From: Neoroseomonas lacus
GTDB lineage: Bacteria; Pseudomonadota; Alphaproteobacteria; Acetobacterales; Acetobacteraceae
Assembly: GCF_014644535.1 (NCBI RefSeq)
Contig: NZ_BMKW01000016.1
Span: forward strand, 62,001 to 126,000
Length of the DNA stretch: 64,000 nucleotides
Direction: 5' to 3'
Positions 9,161 to 17,324 of the stretch are shown here, one piece after another (the stretch's first letter is position 1; every line of letters starts with the position of its first letter). Below the pieces are notes generated by a model. That model worked only from the letters and a program-made list of their open reading frames with translations. It was not told the DNA's origin and did no database searches. Position numbers and translations under genes: made by a program.

Positions 9161-10129
9161 ATGAACCGTCGCAGCCTGTTGTTTGCCGCCGCATCGCTGG
9201 GCGTGGCGCCTGCCGTCCGCGCGCAGTCCCCCTGGCCGACGCGGCCGACCACCATCGTCGTGCCCTACGTGCCTGGCGGGCCGTCCGACATCCTGGCGCG
9301 CACCCTCGCCCAGCAGCTCAATGCGCGGCTTGGCCAACCCTTCGTGGTGGAGAACCGCACCGGCGCGAATGGCGCCGTCGCCGCGCAATATGTCGCGCGC
9401 CAGCCGGCGGACGGCGCGACCCTGTTTATTGCCGCCAGCGGAATCATGACCATCAATCCGCTGCTGCTCGCCCGCGCCGGTTATGACCCGATCGGCGACT
9501 TCACGCCCATCACCGTGGCAATCAGCGCGTCGAACCTGATGGTGGTGAACCCCTCCGTCCCCGCCAACAACCTGCAGGAGCTGATCGCCTGGCTGCGCGC
9601 CAATCCCGACAAGGCGTCCTACGGCAGTTCCGGCATCGGCTCCTCGGAGCATCTCGGCATGGAATTGTTCAAGCAGGTTACCGGCACCGAGATGACGCAT
9701 GTGCCATATCCGGGCGGCGGCGCGGCGACGACCGATCTCGTCGGCGGCACCTTGCAGCTCGCGCTGCTCAACATGGCGACGGTGGTGCCGCAGGTGCAGG
9801 CCGGGCGGCTGCGCGCGATCGCCGTGGGCGGCCGCACCCGCCACCCGCTGCTGCCTGAGGTGCCGACGATGGTGGAAGCCGGTCTGCCCGATTTCACCTC
9901 GGGGTCGTGGCACAGCATCGTCGCGCCGCGCGGCATGGCCGAACCGCTCGCCACACGCATCCATGACGCGGTGACGGCGGCACTGCGCACGCCGGATGTC
10001 GCGCAGCGCCTGGCCGCCACCGGCTTCCTGGTGGAAGCCAGCAGCCGCGACGGGCTGACCACCACCATCGAGACCGAGACGGCGCGCTGGCGTGACGTGG
10101 TGCGCCGCGCTGGTCTGGCGGCCGGATAG
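9161..10129 (+). CDS. Second Bug-family receptor
   Basis: A 322-residue Bug/TctC-type periplasmic binding protein. Signal peptide about 1-21 (MNRRSLLFAAASLG to VRAQ), then WPTRPTTIVVPYVPGGPSD, the family ligand loop, and the Bug block GANGAVAAQYVA. GGAGAA lies 5 nt before the ATG but is inside a hairpin. It lies 45 bp after tctA, so it may be an alternate receptor for the same permease, as seen in genomes with many more receptors than TctAB pairs. Confidence 0.9.
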   Translation: MNRRSLLFAAASLGVAPAVRAQSPWPTRPTTIVVPYVPGGPSDILARTLAQQLNARLGQPFVVENRTGANGAVAAQYVARQPADGATLFIAASGIMTINPLLLARAGYDPIGDFTPITVAISASNLMVVNPSVPANNLQELIAWLRANPDKASYGSSGIGSSEHLGMELFKQVTGTEMTHVPYPGGGAATTDLVGGTLQLALLNMATVVPQVQAGRLRAIAVGGRTRHPLLPEVPTMVEAGLPDFTSGSWHSIVAPRGMAEPLATRIHDAVTAALRTPDVAQRLAATGFLVEASSRDGLTTTIETETARWRDVVRRAGLAAG

Positions 10130-10138
10130 CCGCCCCGC

Positions 10139-11140
10139 TCAGTCCGGCCGCACGCCGATCCGCGCCAGGCGATGCGCGGCCGGTGCATTCACCGCGTTTT
10201 CCGGCATCTCGCCGCGGGCGAGGGCGGCGATCTGCTGCACTGTGTCCATCGCCTGGTGCTCCATCGCCTCAGGCGTCATGCCGGCGATATGCGGTGCGGC
10301 GATCACATCCGGTCGCCGCGCGAGAAACGCCGATGGCCGCTGGTCCGCCGCGCGGCCGACATCCATCGCCGCACCGGAAAGCTGCCCGCTGTCGAGGGCG
10401 GCTTCCAGCGCGCGCTCATCCACCAACTCCCCGCGCGAGAGGTTGATGAAGCGCGCGCCACGCTTCATCCGCGCGAAGGCGGCTGCGTCGAACAGGTCGC
10501 GCGTCTCGGGGCTGGAGATGGCGAGGCAGACGACGATGTCCGCCTCGGCCAGCACATCGGCGAAGTCGCGCTTGGCGATGCGCGGATCCTCGACACTGGC
10601 ATAAGGATCCGACACCAGCACGCGCATGCCCAGCGCGAGCGCCACCTCCGCCAGCCGCCGCGCGATCCGCCCATAGCCTACGATGCCGAGCGTCGCAGCG
10701 GAAAGCTGCAACCCCATCCTCCCCTGCGGCTCCTCGCCACGGCGATAGGCCTGGATATAGCCCGACAGGTCGCGCGCCAGGTCGACAATGAAGCCGATCC
10801 CGACTTCCGTGACGCTGTCGACGAAGCCGGGCGTGGCGCGCGTCACCAGCACGCCCGCCGCACTCGCCGCGGGCACGTCGATCGTGCTGATATCCACCGC
10901 GACGCGCAGGAAGGCGACAAGGTCCGGCGCGGCGGCAAACGTTTGCGCGTTGCCCGGTGTCGCGCGGTCGGCGACGATCGCCTGGCAGCCGCGCGCGGCC
11001 TCGGCCAGGGCGGCGCCGGTCAGTACCGTGGTGCCGGGATTGCGCACCACTTCGGCATGTTGCCGCAGGGCGGCGAGCGCGCGATCCCCGTAATAGCCGA
11101 CGAACATTTCGGGCGTATGCGCCAGGAACACGCGCAGCAT
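10139..11140 (-). CDS. D-isomer-specific 2-hydroxyacid dehydrogenase
   Basis: A 333-residue NAD-dependent 2-hydroxyacid dehydrogenase. The cofactor domain shows LGIVGYGRIARRLAEVA (GxGxxx) and an Asp-ended strand (VLVSDPYA). The catalytic Arg is in INLSRGELVDE and the catalytic His in APHIAGMT. The Glu normally found in a DVFExEP loop is missing: here the loop reads AMDVGRAADQRPS. That variant may define a subfamily or alter catalysis. GGAGGA lies 8 nt before the ATG. It converges with the receptor gene, so linkage to the transporter is positional only. Confidence 0.86.
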   Translation of the reverse strand: MLRVFLAHTPEMFVGYYGDRALAALRQHAEVVRNPGTTVLTGAALAEAARGCQAIVADRATPGNAQTFAAAPDLVAFLRVAVDISTIDVPAASAAGVLVTRATPGFVDSVTEVGIGFIVDLARDLSGYIQAYRRGEEPQGRMGLQLSAATLGIVGYGRIARRLAEVALALGMRVLVSDPYASVEDPRIAKRDFADVLAEADIVVCLAISSPETRDLFDAAAFARMKRGARFINLSRGELVDERALEAALDSGQLSGAAMDVGRAADQRPSAFLARRPDVIAAPHIAGMTPEAMEHQAMDTVQQIAALARGEMPENAVNAPAAHRLARIGVRPD

Positions 11141-11185
11141 GGTGGCTTCCTCCGGTTTCTTGCCCGCGATGATGGCCCCGCGGCG

Positions 11186-11770
11186 TCAGCGGGTCGAGGG
11201 CATGCCCTGCACCTGCCACTCGCGCACCGCCTCGAGCGGCCAGACCAGCATCACGATGTTCAGCGCGAGGTTGTCGCGGATCACCCAGGCGGCGAGAAGC
11301 TCCATGCCGATCACGATGAGGATCGAGGCCAGCACCGGCAGCCGCGCGGCGAGGAAGAAGCCCACCAGCATCGCCACGCCATCGCCGAAGGAATTGATGA
11401 TGCTGTCGCCATAATAGTCGAGCGAGGCGGTTACCTCGCGGTAGCGGTCGATGATGAGCGCCGTGTTCTCCAGCACCTCCCACCCGCCCTCCAGCAGCAT
11501 CGCCACCACGGCACGCCAGGGCACGCTGACCCCCGGCAACAGCCAGCGCAGCACGGCGTAGAAGACGAAGCCATGCGCCAGGTGCGACAGCGTGTACCAG
11601 TCCATCATGTGCTGCGAATTGCCCGAGGACCACACATCGCCATGCCACAGGCTGACATAGCCGCAGGTGCAGATCGGCACGCGCCCCAGCGCGTATTCCG
11701 CGCCGGCGACGGCGGCGAGGATGCCGATGATCGCGGCCCAGGGCCACCAGCGCCGGTTCAAGCGCGCCAC
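11186..11770 (-). CDS. DUF2585 (UPF0314) family membrane protein
   Basis: A 194-residue membrane protein with about five hydrophobic segments. Seen: PICTCGYVSLWHGDVWSS, SQHMMDWYTLSHLAHGF and LEGGWEVLENT, conserved blocks I recognise from the UPF0314/DUF2585 family common in Rhizobiales and Acetobacteraceae. Biochemical function unknown. The only fitting start is GTG at 11770, 11 codons' worth of bases into the end of the upstream BenE gene (13-nt overlap); a TTG at 11761 is an alternative. It follows benE-like and XRE genes in one - strand run. Confidence 0.82.
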   Translation of the reverse strand: MARLNRRWWPWAAIIGILAAVAGAEYALGRVPICTCGYVSLWHGDVWSSGNSQHMMDWYTLSHLAHGFVFYAVLRWLLPGVSVPWRAVVAMLLEGGWEVLENTALIIDRYREVTASLDYYGDSIINSFGDGVAMLVGFFLAARLPVLASILIVIGMELLAAWVIRDNLALNIVMLVWPLEAVREWQVQGMPSTR

Positions 11771-12891
11771 CGAGCCAGCATCATCATCGCGCCCCCCGCC
11801 AGAAGCCCCCAGAAGGCACCGCCGATGCCGAGGAAGGCAACACCCGATGCGGTGACGACGAAGCAGACCAGCGCCGCCTCGCGCCCCTGCGGCGCGTAGA
11901 CCGCACCCAGCATCGCGCCGCCGAACGGCCCCAGCAGCGCGAGCCCCGCCACCGCCTGGATCAGCACCGGCGGCGCCGAGGCGACAAAGGCCGTCACCGC
12001 CCCCGCCAGCAGCCCGAACACGACATAGACCGCCCCCGCAACCACCGCCGCCACCCAGCGCCGCGCCGGGTCGGGCCCCGCGCCTTCCCCGGCGCACAGC
12101 GCCGCGGTGATCGCCGCGAGGTTCACCGCATGCCCGCCGAAGGGCGCGCCGACCAGGCTGAACAGCCCCGTCGTGGTGAACAGCGGCCCCGCTTCCGGCC
12201 GGTACCCGTTCGCCGACAGCACCGCGAGACCCGGGATGTTCTGCGAGGCCATGGTCACGATAAACAGCGGCAGCGCGATGCCGGTCAGCGCCGCGACCGA
12301 GAAGGCCGGCAGCACGAAGGCCGCCTGCGGCATCCAGCCGGCCATCGGCAGCGGCGCGACAGTCGCGATCACCGCGACCGCCACCAGCACCGCCGCCGGC
12401 ACCGCCAGCAACCGGTTGATGCGTGCCATCACCGCCCAGGCCAGCACGATGCCGAGGCCTGCCACCGGCTGTTCCGCCACCGCGCGCACCGGCGCGAGGC
12501 ACAGCGTGAACAGGATACCCGCCAGCATCGCATTGGCGAGCGGCGCCGGGATCGCCGCCACGGCACGCCCCAGCGGCTTCCACAGCCCGGCGAGGGTCAG
12601 CAGCGCGCCGCAGACCAGGAAGGCACCCACCGCCTCGGCGAAGCCGCCCGCCGGGGCCGCCGTCGCCGCCAGCAGCGCCGCCCCGGGCGTCGACCAGGCC
12701 ACCGAGATCGGCAACCGCAGCCGCAGCGACAGCACGATGCCCGCCAGCCCCATCGCGACCGACAGCGCCATCAGCCCCGAAGCCGCCTGGGCCGGGCTTG
12801 CCCCGACCGCCACGAGCCCCTGCAAGACCACGGCGAAGGAGGAGGCAAACCCCACGAAGCCGGCGAGCAGCCCGGCCGAGACCGCCTGCAT
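11758..12891 (-). CDS. BenE-family (benzoate:H+ symporter-like) transporter
   Basis: A 377-residue polytopic protein matching BenE: QAVSAGLLAGFVGFASSFAVVLQGL at the N-terminus, ISVAWSTPGAALLA, LFIVTMASQNIPGLAVL with the conserved Gln-Asn, and APFGGHAVNLAAITAALCAG. BenE proteins import benzoate with protons, but many homologues sit away from aromatic pathways, as here. Its ATG shares one base with the stop of the XRE regulator upstream (TGATG), so the regulator and transporter are co-translated and the regulator probably controls this unit. Confidence 0.9.
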   Translation of the reverse strand: MQAVSAGLLAGFVGFASSFAVVLQGLVAVGASPAQAASGLMALSVAMGLAGIVLSLRLRLPISVAWSTPGAALLAATAAPAGGFAEAVGAFLVCGALLTLAGLWKPLGRAVAAIPAPLANAMLAGILFTLCLAPVRAVAEQPVAGLGIVLAWAVMARINRLLAVPAAVLVAVAVIATVAPLPMAGWMPQAAFVLPAFSVAALTGIALPLFIVTMASQNIPGLAVLSANGYRPEAGPLFTTTGLFSLVGAPFGGHAVNLAAITAALCAGEGAGPDPARRWVAAVVAGAVYVVFGLLAGAVTAFVASAPPVLIQAVAGLALLGPFGGAMLGAVYAPQGREAALVCFVVTASGVAFLGIGGAFWGLLAGGAMMMLARWRA

Positions 12892-13259
12892 CAGCGTCGC
12901 CCCTTCGGCAGCGTGTCGAGCACCGCGGCCATGCGCGTCGCGACCTCGGGCGTCATCTGGCGAATGTCGCGCGCCAGCCGGTTGGCGAAGTCGGTCACCG
13001 CCGGGTCGAGTCCCGCCGTGTCGAGCACCACCCGTGGGTGTGATTGCCGCGCGAGCCGCGCCAGTTCCTCTGCGTCATCCCAGATCAATCCGAAATACTC
13101 GTTCACCTGATGCACCAGCCCGGCCGAGGGCCGGCCGCGTCTGCCGTGTTCCAGCGCGGAAAGATACGCCGCCGAGACCTGCAGCGCCGCCGCGAGGTCC
13201 TTCAGCGTGACGCCGCGCTGCTCGCGCAGCACCCGCAGCCTGGCGCCGAAGGGCGTCAT
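12891..13259 (-). CDS. XRE-family helix-turn-helix regulator
   Basis: A 122-residue DNA-binding protein. Residues 4-62 hold an HTH_3 domain: FGARLRVLREQRGVTLKDLA, then LQVSAAYLSALEHGRRGRPS, the recognition helix. The C-terminal half is helical, with ITDFANRLARDIRQMTPEV-like repeats and no ligand domain I recognise. I use the ATG at 13259; the frame stays open to 13448 but that part is Pro/Arg-rich and lies in a GC-rich hairpin. First gene of the regulator-BenE-DUF2585 unit. Confidence 0.85.
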   Translation of the reverse strand: MTPFGARLRVLREQRGVTLKDLAAALQVSAAYLSALEHGRRGRPSAGLVHQVNEYFGLIWDDAEELARLARQSHPRVVLDTAGLDPAVTDFANRLARDIRQMTPEVATRMAAVLDTLPKGRR

Positions 13260-13380
13260 GCGGGGCGTGGCCGGAGCGGGGAGGGGCGGCGCATCGGAAG
13301 CTTGTGGGCGATCCGGCCCCGGCTCGGCAAGGGCAGGGCTCGCCGGCGCCCGGCGATGTCGCTTTCGCTGAAACCGCGCC

Positions 13381-13431
13381 GGCCCGCGCCCCACCCAGCC
13401 ACCCGGATGGCCGGGTGGGGGTGCTGCGGGC
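13381..13431. repeat. GC-rich long hairpin, third member of a dispersed family
   Basis: GGCCCGC and GCGGGCC flank an inner stem CCCACCCaGCCA / TGGCcGGGTGGG around a 6-nt centre. The CCCACCC-GGCCA core is shared with the hairpins at 37110-37164 and 56863-56940. It lies in the 198-bp gap between the XRE gene and the convergent-side lipid kinase stop, where nothing else is seen. Confidence 0.6.
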
Positions 13432-13457
13432 CTGCGCCGAGCAAACAATGGCGCGCG

Positions 13458-14339
13458 CTACGGCACCACGATGCGCATTGGCCGCGGCGCCGCCGCGATC
13501 GTCACCGGCAGGCAGCCGGCCGCGTCGCCATCGGCCTGGGCGGGGCAGCCGGCACCATCGAGCCGCACTTCCTGCCCAACCATGATGTCCACCCCGCGCA
13601 GCCGCGGCAGCAGGCCGAGCGGCAGGGCCGCGCCGTAGCGCATCGCCGCCACCACCCCCGCATCGCGGAACAGCGCGACGTGGAAGCCCTCCAGCCGCGG
13701 ATCCGCCCCGGGCGCGAGCAGGAAACGCCCGGCATAGAGCCGCCCCTTGCTGACGATGACGCTCGCCGCATCCTCGACCCGCCCGTCGATCACCGCGCGG
13801 ATCGGGGCGAAGCTGTAGCGCGGCATCTCGCGCAGGGTCTGCCAGACATAGGCGCCCTTGCCGATGGCGCGCTTGAGCGGGGTCGAGAGATTATGCACCA
13901 CCGCCGCGTCGAAGCCGGCGCCGAGCATTTGCACGAACAGCAACTCCCGCCCATCGGCATGGCGCGCGAGTCCAGGATGCAGCAGCGCGGTGCGCCCCAT
14001 CGCCAGTACCGCGGCCGCCTGCGCCGGCGCGCGCGGGATGCCGAGTTCCAGCGCCAGCACATTCGCGGTGCCGAGCGGCAGCACGCCGAGCGCGGTATCC
14101 GACCCGGCCAGGCCGTCGGCGACCTCGGCGATCGTGCCATCGCCACCGGCCGCCACCACGATGGGCACGCCACACCGTGCGGCATCGCGCGCAAGTTCGA
14201 CGGCGTGGCCGCGGCGCGCGGTGTCCGCCACCTCCGGCCGCAGCCCGACGCCGCGCATCAGGTCGAGCGCGGCCAGGAGCCGGCGGCGACGGCGCGCCCC
14301 GGCGGCGGGATTGAAGACGATGAGCATGCGCGTCGGCAT
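13458..14339 (-). CDS. Diacylglycerol/lipid kinase family protein (DAGK catalytic domain)
   Basis: A 293-residue lipid kinase of the DagK/YegS type. Seen: MLIVFNPAAGARRRRRL (first strand and basic loop), VVAAGGDGTIAEVADGL (the GGDGT nucleotide motif) and LPLGTANVLALELGIP (PxGTxN). The C-terminal beta-sandwich follows. Such enzymes phosphorylate diacylglycerol, ceramide or related lipids at the inner membrane. ATG 14339 is preferred; ATG 14327 is also possible; the open frame up to 14432 is an Arg-rich extension. Divergent from the LpxH-like gene, whose start is 207 bp away. Confidence 0.88.
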   Translation of the reverse strand: MPTRMLIVFNPAAGARRRRRLLAALDLMRGVGLRPEVADTARRGHAVELARDAARCGVPIVVAAGGDGTIAEVADGLAGSDTALGVLPLGTANVLALELGIPRAPAQAAAVLAMGRTALLHPGLARHADGRELLFVQMLGAGFDAAVVHNLSTPLKRAIGKGAYVWQTLREMPRYSFAPIRAVIDGRVEDAASVIVSKGRLYAGRFLLAPGADPRLEGFHVALFRDAGVVAAMRYGAALPLGLLPRLRGVDIMVGQEVRLDGAGCPAQADGDAAGCLPVTIAAAPRPMRIVVP

Positions 14340-14546
14340 GAAGCGGGCTTCTGGCAGCGCGACGATGACGATTCGGCGTCGCTGCCGAGACCCTCGCATG
14401 ACATGGCGCATTCGCAGCCGCTTCCGATGCACCCTTCATTCAAGATTCACGCGCGCATGCCGCATGGCACGGTATCGCCCGGCGCATCTGCAGCACGCCG
14501 CCGGGATTCGCGTGGAAACCCGGTGGCGCTCCGGAGACTGAGTCGG

Positions 14547-15356
14547 ATGCACGAAGCCAGCCCCCGCCGCCGCTATCGCAGTATCTTCCTGTCGGATGTC
14601 CATCTCGGCACCAAGGGCAGCCGCAGCGACTTCCTGGTGGATTTCCTCAAGAAGGTCGAATGCGAGCGCCTCTACCTCGTGGGCGACATCGTCGATGGTT
14701 GGCGGCTCAAGAAGTCCTGGTACTGGGACGCCGACCATGACGAGGTGATCCGCCTGGTGCTGCGCATGGCGCGGCACGGCACCGAGGTCATCTACATCCC
14801 CGGCAACCATGACGAGATGTTCCGCGACTGGCTGGGCCTCGAGATCGCCGGCATCAAGCTAATGCGCGAGGCCGAGCACGAGGCCGCCGACGGCCGCCGC
14901 TTCCTCGTCATTCACGGCGACGAGTTCGACGGCGTCATCCGCTACGCCAAGGTGATCGCCCACCTCGGCGACTGGGCCTATGACTGGGCGCTGACGATGA
15001 ACCGCTGGTTCAACGCGGCGCGGCGGCGCTTCGGCTACCCCTACTGGTCGCTGTCGCAGTGGCTCAAGCGCCAGGTCAAGGAAGCGGTGAAGGCGATCGA
15101 CCGCTTCGAATCCGCCCTGGCCAATGAAGCCAAGCGCCGCGGCATGGATGGCGTGATCTGCGGCCACATCCACCACGCCGAGATGCGCACCGTGCAGGGC
15201 GTGCTCTACATGAACGACGGCGACTGGGTGGAAAGCTGCACCGCGCTGGTCGAACACGCAGATGGCCGCTTCGAACTGGTGGACTGGGTGCGCGAGAACC
15301 GCCTGTCTTTCGCCCGCTCCCCGCGTCGCGCCGCCGCCACCGCGACGGCGGCCTGA
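14547..15356 (+). CDS. UDP-2,3-diacylglucosamine diphosphatase-like (LpxH/COG2908) metallophosphoesterase
   Basis: A 269-residue calcineurin-fold phosphoesterase with every metal motif: FLSDVHLG (DxH), VGDIVDGW (GDxxD), YIPGNHDE (GNHD), VIHGDEFD and CGHIHHAE (GHxH). The layout is that of COG2908, which includes LpxH, the enzyme that cleaves UDP-diacylglucosamine in lipid A synthesis. However, many alphaproteobacteria use LpxI for that step, and COG2908 members paired with a GT4 glycosyltransferase, as here, may act on another pyrophosphate-linked lipid. The stop overlaps the glycosyltransferase ATG by one base. Confidence 0.85.
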   Translation: MHEASPRRRYRSIFLSDVHLGTKGSRSDFLVDFLKKVECERLYLVGDIVDGWRLKKSWYWDADHDEVIRLVLRMARHGTEVIYIPGNHDEMFRDWLGLEIAGIKLMREAEHEAADGRRFLVIHGDEFDGVIRYAKVIAHLGDWAYDWALTMNRWFNAARRRFGYPYWSLSQWLKRQVKEAVKAIDRFESALANEAKRRGMDGVICGHIHHAEMRTVQGVLYMNDGDWVESCTALVEHADGRFELVDWVRENRLSFARSPRRAAATATAA

Positions 15357-16426
15357 TGCCGATGGATGATGCCGGGGCCATGCAGGCCGCCGATTGCATC
15401 GGCGCGCATCGGGCGCCGCTGCGCATCCTGATCGTCTCCGATGCCTGGTTCCCGCAGGTGAATGGCGTGGTCCGCACCATGTCGATCGTCACCGAGCAAC
15501 TGCGCGCCGGCGGCGACACCGTCGAGGTGATCGGCCCCGACCGCTTCGTGAACGTCCCCATGCCGGGCTATGCGGAAATCCGCCTGGCGATCGCACCGGG
15601 GCGGCGGTTGCGCAAGCTGGTCGATGCCTTCAAGCCGGAGGTCGTGCACATCGCGACGGAAGGCCCGCTTGGCTGGGCGATGCGGTCACTGTGCCGCAAG
15701 CGCGGCTGGCCCTTCACCACCGCCTTCCACACACGCTTTCCTGAATACCTGCATGCGCGAACGCGCATTCCCGTGGCTTGGTCCTGGGCGATGATGCGCC
15801 GCTTCCACCAAGCCGGCGCCGGCACCTTCGCGGCGACGCGGTCGCTGCGCGAGGAACTGGCGCGGCGCGGCTTCACCAAGGTGCGCGCCTGGACGCGCGG
15901 GGTGGACCTCGCCCGCTTCCGCCCCGAGCCGCGCGAGCCGTGGGAGGGCTTGCAGCGCCCGGTCTTCCTCTATGCCGGGCGTGTCGCGGTGGAGAAGAAC
16001 ATCGAGGCCTTCCTGGCCCTCGACCTGCCTGGCACCAAGGTCGTGGTCGGCGACGGGCCGGCGCGCGAAGGGCTGCAGAAGCGCTTTCCGTCCGCGCATT
16101 TCACCGGCTATCGCGACAATGGCAAGTTGGCGCGCTCCTATGCCGGGGCGGATGTCTTCGTGTTCCCCTCTCGCACCGACACCTTCGGCCTGGTGCTGCT
16201 GGAGGCGCTGGCCTCGGGCACGCCGGTCGCGGCCTTTCCGGTGACGGGGCCATTGGATGTGATCACCGATCCACGCATTGGCGCATTGGACGAGGATCTG
16301 CGCGCCGCCGGCCTGCGAGCGTTGGAGGGTGACCGCACCGCCTGCCGGAGCCACGCCGAGGCGTGGTCCTGGGAGGCCTGCGCGGCGCAGTTCAGGGCGG
16401 CGCTGGTGCCGGTCGTGGCTGGCTGA
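15356..16426 (+). CDS. GT4-family glycosyltransferase
   Basis: A 356-residue GT-B glycosyltransferase. N-terminal domain: RILIVSDAWFPQVNGVVRTM, typical of the GT4 group that includes mannosyl and sulfoquinovosyl/glycosyl-diacylglycerol transferases. C-terminal domain: FLYAGRVAVEKNIEAFL, VVVGDGPAREGL, and FPSRTDTFGLVLLEALASGTPV, which contains the EX7E-type nucleotide-sugar site. Co-translated with the LpxH-like phosphoesterase (1-nt overlap), and next to a lipid kinase, so membrane glycolipid synthesis is a fair inference. Confidence 0.9.
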   Translation: MPMDDAGAMQAADCIGAHRAPLRILIVSDAWFPQVNGVVRTMSIVTEQLRAGGDTVEVIGPDRFVNVPMPGYAEIRLAIAPGRRLRKLVDAFKPEVVHIATEGPLGWAMRSLCRKRGWPFTTAFHTRFPEYLHARTRIPVAWSWAMMRRFHQAGAGTFAATRSLREELARRGFTKVRAWTRGVDLARFRPEPREPWEGLQRPVFLYAGRVAVEKNIEAFLALDLPGTKVVVGDGPAREGLQKRFPSAHFTGYRDNGKLARSYAGADVFVFPSRTDTFGLVLLEALASGTPVAAFPVTGPLDVITDPRIGALDEDLRAAGLRALEGDRTACRSHAEAWSWEACAAQFRAALVPVVAG

Positions 16427-16481
16427 AGGTTGGAGGGGCGCTGGCCCATTCGCGCGCGGATATTGCCGTCCGGCGGCGGAA

Positions 16482-16539
16482 CCGGAGAGGGTCTTGCCCC
16501 CTTTTGGACCTCCTCCACCAATGGCCTAAAGGCCTTTGG
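16482..16539 (-). repeat. Twin-palindrome repeat, reverse copy
   Basis: PAL2 (16482-16507, degenerate, GGG/CCC core), linker about 16508-16517, PAL1 (16518-16539, CCAATGGCCT / AGGCCTTTGG, one mismatch). The flank AAACCGATAGTTGG matches the flank of the copy at 22665. It lies in the 488-bp gap between the GT4 gene and trxA, which contains four repeat units and no convincing gene. Confidence 0.75.
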
Positions 16540-16633
16540 AAACCGATAGTTGGCACCCGAGGAGACGGTTTGTTTCCGGGTACTCGGATCGCGTCGGACC
16601 GGGGAAGATTCGTGGCGCCGATCCCGGCTGTCA

Positions 16634-16700
16634 TGCCAGACACCAAATATCGGCTTCCAGAGGGTCGTTCTCCCTGGAATGCCATCTGTGGTGTCTGGCA
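16634..16700. repeat. Perfect 12-bp inverted repeat enclosing a PAL1-like stem
   Basis: TGCCAGACACCA at 16634-16645 and its exact complement at 16689-16700. Inside is TTCCAG-GGG / TCCCTGGAA, comparable with PAL1 of forward copies, preceded by CACCAAATATCGG, which resembles the CACCAAATCGAGG flank at 35238. PAL2 is absent. It looks like the partner arm of the copy at 16482, partly rearranged. Confidence 0.6.
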
Positions 16701-16762
16701 CGGGGAACGCCGGCCACGGCCCCTGTGCGCCCTCACGATTTCGTAGAAATCGAGCGAAGGTG

Positions 16763-16810
16763 CAGGAAACTGAGTTTCCTGCCGGGGTGCTCGAGGGGCG
16801 GCGCCCCTCG
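16763..16810 (+). repeat. Twin-palindrome repeat, forward copy (both stems perfect)
   Basis: PAL1 16763-16781: CAGGAAACT, one base, AGTTTCCTG. Linker CCGGGGTGCT. PAL2 16792-16810: CGAGGGGCG, one base, CGCCCCTCG. Both palindromes are perfect. The copy at 59490 has the same two stems in the opposite orientation, and the flanking AAATCGAGCGAAGG is also shared. Confidence 0.85.
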
Positions 16811-16827
16811 ATCTTCACGAATGATTC

Positions 16828-16871
16828 AAACTGAGTTTACTGCCGCGGTGTTCGAGGGGCGAGGCCCCTCG
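16828..16871 (+). repeat. Twin-palindrome repeat, forward copy with shortened PAL1
   Basis: PAL1 core AAACT-G-AGTTT (16828-16838), linker ending GCGGTGTT, PAL2 16853-16871: CGAGGGGC, three bases, GCCCCTCG. It is directly tandem with the copy at 16763, so this gap holds a local duplication. It ends 44 bp from the trxA stop on the opposite strand. Confidence 0.75.
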
Positions 16872-16914
16872 ACCTTCCGTCACGCCGGAGCGGCAGCGCC
16901 CATCCGGCCTCCCG

Positions 16915-17247
16915 TCACGCCCCGATCGCGCCCGAAATCCACGACTTCAGCGCGCCCTTCGGCATCGCGCCGACCTTGGTTTCGACTGGCTTGCCGTCCT
17001 TGAACAGGATCATCGTCGGGATGCCGCGCACCGCATATTCGGTTGGCGTCATCGGGTTTTCGTCGATGTTGACCTTCGCGATGGTCAGCTTGCCGGCCAT
17101 CTCCTCGGCGATTTCGTCGAGGATCGGGCCGACCATGCGGCAGGGGCCGCACCATTCCGCCCAGAAATCCACGAGCACCGGCCCCGGCGCCTCAAGCACG
17201 TCCTGCTTGAAGGTATCGTCGGAGACGGGCTTGGTGTTGTCACCCAT
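16915..17247 (-). CDS. trxA: Thioredoxin
   Basis: A 110-residue classical thioredoxin. The active site WCGPC is at residues 32-36 inside FWAEWCGPCRMVGPIL. The buried Asp is in LVDFWA and the cis-Pro in RGIPTMILFKDGK. It reduces protein disulfides in the cytoplasm and passes electrons from thioredoxin reductase. Start is the ATG at 17247. It lies 77 bp after the RND pump gene on the same strand, separated by a GC hairpin, so it probably has its own promoter. Confidence 0.95.
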   Translation of the reverse strand: MGDNTKPVSDDTFKQDVLEAPGPVLVDFWAEWCGPCRMVGPILDEIAEEMAGKLTIAKVNIDENPMTPTEYAVRGIPTMILFKDGKPVETKVGAMPKGALKSWISGAIGA

Positions 17248-17271
17248 CGGGGGGTCTCCATCATTCGGTTT

Positions 17272-17288
17272 GGGGGCCGCCGGCCCCC
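17272..17288 (-). terminator. Possible terminator stem after the RND pump
   Basis: GGGGGCC-3-GGCCCCC reads as a perfect 7-bp stem in the short gap between the RND permease stop (17325) and the trxA ATG. There is no U-run after it, so termination would be weak or of another kind. Confidence 0.35.
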
Positions 17289-17324
17289 GGGTTGTGACAG
17301 AAATCGGGTGCCGGGGCCACCGGG

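Noticed and set aside
7418..9964. An 848-codon open frame on the - strand opposite tctA and the second receptor
   Set aside because: It is antisense to genes with clear families, is rich in Arg/Gln/His/Gly as expected from the reverse of GC-rich codons, and has no domain pattern.
16427..16914. CRISPR-like array because of several similar palindromic units in a row
   Set aside because: Units vary in sequence and orientation, spacing is irregular, and no cas gene is near.
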